From Owenia fusiformis (lineage: Eukaryota > Annelida > Polychaeta > Sabellida > Oweniidae), in contig CAIIXF020000011.1 of assembly GCA_903813345.2 (NCBI GenBank), positions 11,320,842 to 11,380,841 on the forward strand: a DNA stretch of 60,000 bases, written 5' to 3'. The translations under genes were made by a program, and so were the position numbers. Each line of letters begins with the position of its first letter. The stretch's first letter is position 1. Shown one piece after another: positions 49,801 through 59,793 of the stretch. Under the pieces are notes generated by a model that was given only the letters and a program-made list of their open reading frames with translations, was not told the DNA's origin and did not search any database.

Positions 49801-52800
49801 TGAAATACGTTATGGTATTTTTGATCACATGGTACTGACTCGACGAATCAAATCACACAATTTCTAGCAATGATATAATAAATCATAATATTATCTCATA
49901 ACACTCTTGGTATACAGCCATAGAATGAAATATTTGTATTAATATCTTCACATATAACCACCTGGCAGATGCTGGTAAGATGCTGTAAGTATGAAATCGT
50001 GCAATATATCACAATATTATCACATAACACCTTTGGTATACAGCCATAGAATGAAATATTTGCATTAATATCTTCACATATAACCATCTGGCAGATTCTG
50101 GTAAGATGTTGTAAGTATGAAATCGTGCAATATATCATAATATCATCACATAACACCCTTGGTATACAGCCATAGAATGAAATATTTGCATTAATATCTT
50201 CACATATAACCATCTGGCAGATTCTGGTAAGATGTTGTAAGTATGAAATCGTGCAATATATCATAATATCATCACATAACACCCTTGGTATACAGCCATA
50301 GAATGAAATATTTGCATTAATATTTTCACATATAACCATCTGGCAGATTCTGGTAAGATGCTGTAAGTATGAAATCGTGCAATATATCATATTATTATAT
50401 CATTGCCAGAAATTGTGTGATTTGATTGGTCGAGTCAGTACCATGTGATCAAAAATACCATAACGTATTTCACAGCTCCCTCAATTTTAGGATAATAAAA
50501 GACGTATTGCCCGGCGTATTGCCCGCCCGGGAATTCTGACAACTACACTGGACGAAAATAAAGTGTACCATTCAATGATACTTGTACGTAATTATGTTCA
50601 CTTATGGATTAATGATATATTAATTGATTAAAATAAATGATCATAGGGAAAGTCTAGCAATGATATAATAAAACAAATATTTCATTCTATTTTCGGGCAA
50701 TACCTGTTGCACTTTCAATGATTTTTGCATCATGTATTTCCCTCGCCCTACAGGCTGCGGGCAATACATACCGCAAAAATCATTGAAAGATGAACAGGTA
50801 TTGCCCTCCATAGAATGAAATATTTGCTTAATATTTTCACATAGCGCCCTTGCCATAGAATGAAATATTTGCATAAATATCTTCGCATATAACCATCTGG
50901 CAGATTCTGGTAAGATGCTGTAAGTATGAAATCGTGCAATATATCACAATATTATCATATAACACCTTTGGTATACAGCCATAGAATGCATTAATATCTT
51001 CACATATAACCACCTGGCAGATTCTGGTAAGATGCTGTAAGTATGAAATCGTGCAATATATCATAATATTATCACATAACACCCTTGGTATACAGCCATA
51101 GAATGAAATATTTGCATTAATATCTTCACATATAACCATCTGGCAGATTCTGGTAAGATGCTGTAAGTATGAAATCGTGCAATATATCACAATATTTTCA
51201 CATATGAACCCTTGGTATACAGCCATAGAATGAAATATTTGCATTAATATCTTCACATATAACCATCTGGCAGATTCTGGTAAGATGCTGTACGTATGAA
51301 ATCGTGCAATATATCACAATATTATCACATAACACCCTTGGTATACAGCCATAGAATGAAATATTTGCATTAATATCTTCACATATAACCATCTGGCAGA
51401 TTCTGGTAAGATGCTGTAAGTATGAAATCGTGCAATATATCACAATATTATCACATAACACCCTTGGTATACAGCCATAGAATGAAATATTTGCATTAAT
51501 ATCTTCACATATAACCATCTGGCAGATTCTGGTAAGATGCTGTAAGTATGAAATCGTGCAATATATCACAATATTATCACATGCCACCCTTGGTTTACAG
51601 CCATAGAATGAAATATTTGCATTAATATCTTCACATATAACCACCTGGCAGATTCTGGTAAGGTGCTGTAAGTATGAAATCGTGCAATATATCACAATAT
51701 TTTCACATATGAACCCTTGGTATACAGCCATAGAATGAAATATTTGCATTAATAGCTTCACAGATTCTGGTAGATTCTGGTAAGATGCTGTAAGTATGAA
51801 ATCGTGCAATATATCACAATATTATCACATAACACTCTTGGTATACAGCCATAGAATGAAATATTTGCATTAATAGCTTCACAGATTCTGGTAGATTCTG
51901 GTAAGATGCTGTAAGTATGAAATCATGCAATATATCACAATATTTTCATATATGAACCCTTGGTAGGCACAACCATGAAATGAAATATTTGCATTAATAC
52001 CTTAACATATAATAACATCCGAACCTTGATATACACATTTGTAATAAAAGCCCATGAGTGTTCATTTAAAGGACTTTGAAATAAATGCCCAGTGGGCTTA
52101 TAGCAAGAAACTCTGGTATTATTTTAGATGATATCTTTTCCTGTACTCACAATATGAATATAAAGTTGAGAAGCTGAGGTCCGGCAAGTGCAAGTGCAAG
52201 TGTGAACCAGTCCCTAATACCATATGTGATAGCTGCTAGTAGAAGGTAACCTACACCCCACATGTACTGAGGCAAAATCCCCACTGCTGTGCGCCATTTT
52301 GGTCCCACAAGTTCAATAGCTGAAAAACAGGATTGTACAGGGTGTTAAAAAAAACGCAACCCAAAGAAATCGCAATATCTTGGAAAATACTTATTCAATT
52401 ATGTTCATATTTTCAGGAAAAATGAAGAGACTGGGTATGTATGGCCCCTGTTGTTAGTTAGTTGTAAAACATGATATCTTGGACACTTTCTCAAAAGACA
52501 GTTGTACTAGCAAAATATGAAAAACGTGAATGGAAAATCACTATATCTTGGAAAATATTAATTCAATTATGTTCATTTTTTCAGGAAAAGAAAGAAGAGA
52601 CTGTGTATGTATAGCTCCTGTTGTCAGTAAGTTATAAAACATGATGCCTTGGACACCTGCTCAAATGACAGTTGTACAAGGAAAATATGAAAACGCAGTC
52701 AGAGGTGACTGCCACAGCAATAAAACCAAATAACTTTCTAACCATGGTGTTTTGGCATTTCAGATTTGGCCCAAATTATCCTCATTCAATGTGTAGTGAA

Positions 52801-55800
52801 CTTGTGGAGTTTCATCAAAATCACTCCAGGGACTTTACAGTCATGGTCAAAATGGCTTCTTAAGCCTCCCTGAACCAGGGCGTTTGACTGCGATTTGAAA
52901 GCATTTCAACCATAACTGTAAAGTCCCTGAAGTGATTTTGATTTCACTCTACAGATTTACCATACAATGAATGAATATGATTTGTGCTAAATTTGAAGAG
53001 CGAAAACACTATGGTTAGGAAGTTATTTAAATTTTTCGTGGTTGCTGTCACCCCTGACTGCGTTTTTCGTATTTTCCTCGTACAACTGTCTTTTGAGCAG
53101 GTGTCCAAGGCATCATGTTTTACAACTAACCATTTACAGGAGCTGTTCATACACAGTCTCTTCTTTACTTCCTGAAAATATGAACATAATTGAACCAGTA
53201 TTTTTCAAGATATAGCGATTTCTTTGAGTTGCGTTTTTTTTGAACACCCTATATGAGTTCAAATGAGAATCGATATCATCATAAATGCAATTTATCCCAT
53301 GAGACTACTTCTTCCCGGTGAATAAGGAAGGAGTATTTCAGATATAGAAAAATCGTATTGTTTCTTCCAATCCCGCTCACGAAAATCGTATTCAACTCCC
53401 AATCCCGTTTGCGAAAATCGTATTCACCTCCCTAGAATTTTTGCTAAACAACACTTTCTATTTCGTTCAGTTTTGATAATGGTGTTCGCATGTAAAGGAA
53501 ATGATAACAAAGTAAATATGTTTAGTGTGGATGCATTTAAGCCCATGGAACACGGGATAATTGTCATCATCGTAGACAGTCAAAGTTCACAGAAGTCTGA
53601 GCAATAACCTAATTTATTCCATGCCATAATAACATGTTTTCCCCGGGAAAATAACAGGGAATAAAATTGATATTCAAGAAATCCGGTATCAGATCTCGTA
53701 CCAGGCAAAATCCCGTATTGGATCCCATACTGGATCCCGTATCAGCTATCGCCCTCGGTCAATATGATATTTTTCGAGGCCAATATCATATTTTCCCTAG
53801 GAATAAAATTCATATTCCACCCATCCCATTAAATGACCTCTATGCGTTTGGTCCCTCCAATAAACAATGTACTATAAAATGTACTGACTGTGTACCGTAT
53901 TGTTGATTTTTTATGTTGGTGTATTTATGTCATACAATAAAGTTTATATTTCGAAATGTCATAAAGTAAGAACATATTTCTGTAAAAATATAGTCTGGCT
54001 TTGTATCAGATATTGATTCTGAACTAAGATTCTGATTCATGAAATGAAGTCATAAAGTCAAGGCCCTCGGGAAATATCACATTGACCCGCGGAATAAAAC
54101 CCATATTCAATCCCTCCCAGTAAATAACCGTACATACCAGTAAATACGTCCCAGTAAAGCATCCAAAAACCTGGTATTGGATCTAGGGAACGTTTTTATT
54201 ATATTCGTGCAATGAAATATAGAAGAATATTAAAGTACTCTAGCTAATGCCTTATACCCTCGCTCGATGAATTTCTTGCTCAATAGTACGAAAATATCAC
54301 CAGTATTTATCTTTACATGTGATGATAGAAATGTGATGTGCATTAACGAGCTCAATTAAGAGGTTATGAATATCAGAGCCCATGGCCAGTTGCCAAGCAT
54401 TGTTGCCTCCATTGTGTTACATACCATGCACAAATCCAGCTATAAAGCATCCCCCACTGTTTATGGCTAGTATTACCCTCATTGCAAGGAAGATTGTGTT
54501 ACATACCATGCACAAATCCAGCTATAAAGCATCCTCCACTGTTTATGGCTAGTACCACCCTCATTGCAAGGAAGATTGTGTTACATACCATGCACAAATC
54601 CAGCTTTAAAGCATCCTCCACTGTTTATGACTAGTATTACCCTCATTGCAAGGAAGATTGTGTTACATACGATACACAAATCCAGCTATAAAGCATCCTC
54701 CACTGTTTATGGCTAGTGTCACCCTCATTGCAAGGAACATTGTGTTACTAATACAGTACGAATGCAGCTGTCAAGCATCCTCCACTGTTTATCACTAGTA
54801 TTACCCTCATTGCAAGGAAGATTGTGTTACATACCATGCACAAATCCAGCTGTGAAGCATACTCCACTGTTTTTGGCTAGTATCACCCTCATTGCAAGGA
54901 AGATTGCGTTACATACCATGCACAAATGCAGCTGTCAAGCATCCTCCACTGTTTATGGCTAGTATTACCCTCATTGCAAGGAAGATTGTGTTACATACCA
55001 TGCACAAATCCAGCTGTGAAGCATACTCCATTGTTTTTGGCTAGTATCACCCTCATTGCAAGGAAGATTGCGTTACATACCATGCACAAATGCAGCTGTC
55101 AAGCATTCTTCACTGTTTATGGCTAGTATTACCCTCATTGCAAGGAACATTGTGTTACATACCATGCACAAATCCAACTGCAAAGCATCCTGCACTGTTT
55201 ATGGCTAGAATTCCCCTATGCAAGGAACATTGTGTAACATACCATGCACAAATCCATCTGTAAAGCATCCTCTACTGTTTATGGCTAGTATTACCCTCAT
55301 TGCAAGGGAAATTGTGTTACATACCATGCACAAATGCAGCTGTAAAGCATCCTCCACTGTTTATGGCTAGTGTCACCGTCATTGCAAGGAAGATTGTATT
55401 ACATACCATGCACAAATCCAGCTATAAAGCATCCTCCACTGTTTATGGCTAGTATTACCCTCATTGCAAGGAAGATTGTATTACATACCATGCACAAATG
55501 CAGCTGTAAAGCATCCTCCACTGTTTATGGCTAGTATTACCCTCATTGCAAGGAAGATTGTATTACATACCATGCACAAATCCAGCTGTAAAGCATCCTC
55601 CACTGTTTATGGCTAGTATCACCCTCATTGCAAGGAACATTGTGTTACATACCATGCACAAATGCAGCTGTAAAGCATCCTCCACTGTTTATGGCTAGTA
55701 TCACCCTCATTGCAAGGAAGATTGTGTTACAAACCATGCACAAATCCAGCTATAAAGCATCCTCCACTGTTTATGGCTAGTGTCACCCTCAATACAAGGA

Positions 55801-58800
55801 ACATTGCGTTACATACCATGCACAAATGCAGCTGTAAAGCATCCTCCACTGTTTATGGCTAGTATTACCCTCATTGCAAGGAACATTGGATAGTTCACCG
55901 ACAAAACTTCTCCAACATGTGATGCAACAACACCTATACTTGTGAAAAGGATCACTGGTCTTCGACCAATTCTGCAAATACAGAGAGACTGTATTAAATC
56001 CTTGGTTTTTCTATGTATTCAGAATATCATGGCATTTGTTTCCCGGAATATGGCATACATTGATGGTTGTGCGGTATTTGTGATATGGGTGAATATGCCA
56101 TACTCACCTGTGGTATATTGCATATTCCGCAGGTGAGTATGGCATATTCCGTAGTGAATATTCGTTACATTGATATCAGTGAATACCCGATAATCATTGC
56201 GGAATATGTCATACTCTCCTGCGGAATATGGTATATTCACCTGCGGTATATACCAGGTGAAAAGGCAAAACAGAAAGCCTCGATTTGATTGGTCAAAAGA
56301 ATTGATTCTAATAATGTAAAACTACGCTAGATTACCAATATTGTTAGCACTTCGAGTACTATTATATGAATGTTGGATTGATTAAGTATGTTTATTGCGT
56401 GTAATTGCTGAATGATACTTCTGAAAGTGTCGGAAATGTGGAAATCATGATTGCCAATACAACAATACTATAAATACTCGTGATTTTTGAGTCGTTTTGT
56501 CTGGTCTTTGTCAACTGTTGATTTTGTTCGCTTCACGAACGTAGGTTCGTTTATTTACGCGTAATAATGTTTCTCTTGAAGTGTGTATTTGCAGGTTACA
56601 CAAACAACATCAAACAATACAGGTACCGTTGTGGTGTATGTTATTCAAGTGTGTTAGTTGATATATTCAATGCACTGACCTGTTGATTCAGGAATCAGTA
56701 TGATAATCTAATGTACTTTTGCCCGTTCGTTCAATAGATGTAATTGACAATAACGCAGATGCGAGTAAGTAGTTACCAGTTTCGCCACCAGGTGGCTCGT
56801 TCGGGTCAGATAACATGGCGGGTATAGTAGAAAGTTCCCTTTAACTTAAATTACATCTGTTTAAGTGGTTCAATTTTTATATAACCCTTATGTATCTAAT
56901 AGGTATGCAAATTAAAATATGTCCAGTAAAAGAAAATGTTATCTGTCCAATACAAGAAAAGATATTTCACTTTTTGTGATTTTGTAACATTGGGTCTATG
57001 AGGAATCAACCCGAGCTAGAAGTCACATTTTCAAAAAAAATTGAATTTTCAAAGTTGATATACAATTTTCGGAACCATTTTTCTAGATGTACTTTTACAT
57101 GTAGATTTCAAATATGACATCACTTTGACTGAATATTGAATATTTAATGACGTAAATCGAGATTATTTCTATTCGCATCTAGTCTATTGCGTACTTCCGT
57201 ATCGAGTTCTCATTGGTTAGTGAGTATGCCATATACCGCAGGTTAATCTATCATACACCACAAGTGAATATGCCATATTCGTCGCGAAAAATGACATATT
57301 TGTATCGTGTTTACCGTATATACAGTATTTGTATCGCGTGTATCGTGTTTAACAGCATCAACCAACAACCTTATATGTGTGACATTTTACCATTTTGGAA
57401 TTCTGGAATATGACGTTTGAATAGTTTTCCGAATTGTTCGAATTATATTTTTATCATCGTGGGGACGGATTCACTTGAAAAAAGTTTTAAAAACACTGTA
57501 TTTATCAGTTTATTACAATTATTACAAGAAATAATATAAATAATATGATAACGCCAAAAGGAATAATCGAATAATCGAAAAATGTTTTATTAAGAATTTA
57601 TCCATTTGATCTCTGTACATTGACAAAAGAGTGTTAAGTTTGAACATTTTTAAAAGTATATTGTAATCATTTTGGATTTTATTGATACGTGTTAGGGTCA
57701 ATGTATTACTTACAGCAATTGAGACGAATTTTATAGGATTTGCATACACCCAATGAATATTGACTTAAGTGTTAGTTTACAGATTTGATTGCACAATTCA
57801 CTAGCATTATTGCATGTCAGTTTCAACCTAGATTAGATGTCATAAAAACTATATTGAAAAACACCATACTAAAATCGGCTCTGCGCCAAGTTTTAGATAT
57901 TGAAAAAATCAGTGCAAGGGCTAAGTGCCAATGGAAGTTCCCCTGACTTGAATTGTTGTGACTTTTTCTTTTGGAGCTATCTCAGGAGCATCTATGCTCA
58001 CAATTCCTCCACCAAATATTGCAAAACCTCGATTTGCCCATGGGCTGCTTTTCTTTGATTTAACCCACACATGATTCAGGGCTGAACCATGCATGACGTG
58101 GACAGATGAGCGCATCTTTATGTACTGGATAAAGCATAAGAATGAGATTTTATAAGAAATAATACACCGAAGGCCGAAGGCCTGAGGTTATTATTTCTTA
58201 TCAAATCGAATTCGAATGCTTTATCTTACTTAAATCACACACATTCTTATTACAGGTAAATGGTATATTGCAGGTAAATGGTCAATGATCTAATCTGGAA
58301 AATTTTATTTCTTTTGTGTTGACTATTCAAACTGTGAATTTTGCAAACTCCAACCAGGCTCACAATGACCCTGGCTCTTATTGGTTAAAATTTGTTGTTA
58401 TATAGCCAATTAATTGTAACAACAAAAAGAGTTGGTTGCATTGACCTCTCATGAGTGTGAGTTGATGTAAGTGACTGAGTGGGCTATAATTAGTCTAGCT
58501 GTCAGTGCACTACAGGTGACTGTCCAGTCCAGACCATTGAATTTGAATACAGCAGAATATTTGTAAGTAAGATAAGATCAATGATGTAGATAGCAACAAA
58601 AATTTATAAATTGTTTTATTCTAAAGAATGCACAGTAACAAGAGAAGGGTACATGTATTTTTGTATATTGTTTTTAGGGAATGAAAACTATCAAAAACTG
58701 TCAATGGTCATTTATGTCTCACTTGTTTTTGATAGCTTGCCAAGTGTACATTCTTTAAAAACAATAGAAAAATAATGCACTTTCCTTTTGATAAAACCAT

Positions 58801-59793
58801 ACATTCTTAAAAATAAACCACAGCAAATTCTATTGTGTTGCTACCCAAGTGGGATTTAAGTGAAAGGAAGTGGTGGCAATTTAAAGGGGTGTAGGATGTA
58901 TTCTTGCAAGAGTATGAGTATGAACACTTTACTGTCTATACCACACCTGTTACACCTTCCAATAGCTCCTATGCCCCTTGTACTGACTTTTGCAATGTTT
59001 TAAACTTGGGTCCGAGCTGAATTTTGCCCCACTTTGCAAAATTAATGATTATTCGGCCAGAGATGACTCCCTGTGAATGAATGTTATTGCATTGCAAAGA
59101 GGAGTAATTTGGCTTTTTGGTACATTGAATTAAAAGGATGCAGTCAGCATTGCTTTTAAGTTTTTGTCCAATATTGCATCGGGCTCCGTACACTGACTTT
59201 TGCAATGTTTATAACTTGGCCCGAAGCTAATTTTGGCCCACTTTGCAAATGGAATGATTACTCACCCAACCATGACCAAATATCAATGAATGATATATCA
59301 TTGTAAAGAGGAGACACATGGCTTTATGGTGCATTGAATGAAATCAATGATGTTATCACTGGTTTTGTGCTTTTTCAAGATAACAATCTGTTGCGTTTTT
59401 TTTGATATGCACTGTATTGGCAAGCAGTCAACACGTGCCATACCATTGCAAAAACAAGCTGCAGTTCTAGAAAAGTAAAAATTACACAATACTTTTGTCA
59501 ACTTTATTTAAATGAACGCGAGTATTAGGTTGGAGTTAATCAGTGGATAATCCTTGGAAACAAGACATATATTTTTGAATTATATGATGCAATCTTATAG
59601 TCAATGAAACGTTTCATAGAGTTTAAATGAAAAAAAACCAATTTATTCTACACATAACTCGCGTTCCTTTCTGAAAACTATATACTCACAAGTCTGCAAC
59701 TTGGCCAAAAAATACAATTCCAATGAGGTTTCCCAAAGCATATGCTGATTGCACCGTTGCTATCTTCCACTCATTGTCACATACCAAGTCCCA
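43857..59793 (-). CDS. SLC22-family organic ion transporter, gene 2 (5' exon outside window)
   Basis: Exons on the minus strand: 59793-59690, 55971-55817, 52319-52151, 49417-49291, 48926-48838, 48177-47963, 44699-44509, 44036-43857 (1230 nt, 409 residues plus stop). The first exon (TM1 and extracellular loop) must lie beyond 60000. Motifs: [111 protein letters not shown]. Exon lengths equal gene 1 except exon 6 (89 versus 83). It is a paralogue from duplication. Exon 9 ends in a short basic tail with its own stop, without gene 1's extra terminal exon. Introns 3, 4 and 7 are swollen with repeats, two of them made of the gene's own exon edges. Confidence 0.93.
45199..46260. mobile_element. 1.06-kb repeat element with TGTCCCCACC ends
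   Basis: Left end TGTCCCCACCAATGGGTG and right end (reverse strand) TGTCCCCACCACATAGTGTG are inverted. The interior has about three and a half copies of a roughly 160-bp unit (words CGGAAAATCCAAAATGGCCG and TTTACCCAGAATGCC) and near the right end a GGACGGACGGACG tract. It lies in intron 7 of SLC22 gene 2. No protein is recognised. Confidence 0.6.
46310..47810. repeat. Complex direct repeat rich in nuclear-receptor half-sites
   Basis: A block with 'ACCTAATCAGATCTTGGCA.. AGTCTGCTCTTGCATCTG' recurs near 46330, 46790, 46930, 47565 and 47705, alternating with a block rich in TGACCT/AGGTCA (46430-46730 and two versions within 47030-47480). Together they form a roughly 640-bp higher-order direct duplication plus partial copies. 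It fills the rest of intron 7 up to exon 7 of SLC22 gene 2. Confidence 0.75.
49443..49885 (+). repeat. Inverted-repeat arm A next to SLC22 gene 2 exon 5
   Basis: About 440 bp that recurs in reverse orientation at 50388-50831 with few differences. Its exon-proximal 120 bp is itself a near-palindrome (GGGCAATACCTGTTCATC... / ...GTGCAACAGGTATTGCCC). The far end has CCCGGGCGGGCAATACGCCGG. It starts 26 bp outside the exon 5 acceptor. Confidence 0.85.
49890..52010 (-). repeat. Splice-acceptor array, about 14 x 126 bp, before SLC22 gene 2 exon 5
   Basis: Read on the minus strand each unit holds GCACGATTTCATACTTACAG followed by CATCTTACCAGAATCTGCC and AGATGGTTATATG, i.e. the real intron end and the first dozen codons of exon 5 (ILPESARWLY), then about 75 bp of spacer. 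Copies with this junction lie near 49955, 50082, 50210, 50335, 50891, 51010, 51137, 51261, 51388, 51515, 51642, 51774 and 51893, besides the real one at 49417. The block between 50391 and 50831 is an inverted-repeat arm, not array. Spacing is 119-127 bp. Confidence 0.9.
50388..50831 (-). repeat. Inverted-repeat arm B within the acceptor array
   Basis: Reverse complement of arm A (49443-49885). The two arms enclose four array units (49890-50387), and further units continue beyond arm B. Confidence 0.85.
52336..53253. mobile_element. 914-bp mariner-type fold-back element beside exon 4 of SLC22 gene 2
   Basis: Ends CAGGGTGTTAAAAAAAACGC (52338) and, reverse strand, AGGGTGTTCAAAAAAAACGC (about 53251), with TA flanks. 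Arms of about 300-400 bp are inverted copies (words AGTTGTACAAGGAAAATATG and GACACCTGCTCAAATGAC recur inverted near 53050-53110). The left arm also has an internal direct duplication (about 52390-52515 and 52555-52690). It starts 18 bp outside the exon 4 acceptor. Confidence 0.8.
53300..54190. repeat. Unassigned repetitive intron segment
   Basis: Short phrases recur: AATCCCG(C/T)TTGCGAAAATCG twice near 53370-53420, GGATCCC(G/A)TA(C/T) three times near 53710-53740, and GGAATAAAA(T/C)CCATATTC with a preceding CCTCGG twice near 53750-53825 and 54062-54110. Probably a decayed element; boundaries not found. Confidence 0.4.
54414..55860 (-). repeat. Exon-donor array, 18 x 82 bp, at SLC22 gene 2 exon 3
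   Basis: Read on the minus strand, each unit is the last 67 nt of exon 3 (FLAMRVILAINSGGCF... FVHG) plus 15 nt of intron starting GTATGT. The real copy is the first (55817-55971 contains it); 17 further copies follow at a strict 82-bp pitch to 54424. Most keep the open frame of the exon fragment and an intact GTATGT donor. Two variants, with TGGATTTGTGCATG or TGCATTTGTGCATG, alternate along parts of the array, which suggests growth in two-unit steps. Confidence 0.92.
55817..55971 (-). CDS. SLC22 gene 2, exon 3
   Basis: 155 bp, acceptor TTTGCAG, donor GTATGT; encodes LIGRRPVILFTSIG...[29 protein letters not shown]. Its 3' part seeds the 82-bp array. It is the same exon that is duplicated whole in gene 1. 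Confidence 0.9.
56032..57359 (+). mobile_element. 1.32-kb copy of the GCGGTATATGGCATA element
   Basis: Element 56037-57354 aligns in opposite orientation with the 631-bp copy at 25301-25931 (same ends, diverged to TGTTTCCCGG and TGTTAAACACGAT). Flanks GCATT and GCATC are a near-perfect 5-bp duplication. About 430 bp (roughly 56753-57187) interrupts the shared sequence and contains a nested repeat that matches 11521-11835 in reverse. Confidence 0.75.
57921..58124 (-). CDS. Possible last exon of an unidentified gene
   Basis: After the acceptor-like TTTATCCAG the minus strand is open from 58124 to a stop at 57921: YIKMRSSVHVMHGSALNHVW, then a Lys/Ser-rich stretch, RGFAIFGGGIVSIDAP and a Thr/Val-rich end. 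Composition is protein-like and glycines cluster as in a real fold, but I do not recognise the family. It lies in intron 2 of SLC22 gene 2 on the same strand, so it could be a pseudogene fragment or a retained mobile-element piece. Confidence 0.3.
   Translation of the reverse strand, partial: YIKMRSSVHVMHGSALNHVWVKSKKSSPWANRGFAIFGGGIVSIDAPEIAPKEKVTTIQVRGTSIGT
58126..58232. repeat. Inverted-repeat hairpin (small MITE)
   Basis: ATAAGAAATAAT faces ATTATTTCTTAT as a perfect 12-bp inner stem around GGCCGAAGGCC. Imperfect pairing extends to GGATAAAGCAT / ATGCTTTATCT, giving arms of about 38 bp. Confidence 0.6.
58968..59400. repeat. Diverged two-copy direct repeat, period about 210 bp
   Basis: TACTGACTTTTGCAATGTTT and CCCACTTTGCAAA recur near 58980-59040 and 59190-59250, followed in both by GTAAAGAGGAG/GCAAAGAGGAG, a TGGCTTT word and GCATTGAAT. 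Intron 2 of SLC22 gene 2; no coding content recognised. Confidence 0.6.

Noticed and set aside
49896-51809. Long minus-strand reading frames of 139-203 codons with a repeated 42-residue motif
   Set aside because: The 126-bp array unit is a multiple of three, so any open frame stays open. This frame is not the one used by exon 5, and the repeated motif is only translated junction and spacer.
54762-55126. Plus-strand reading frames in the 82-bp array
   Set aside because: They are antisense reads of repeated SLC22 exon fragments.
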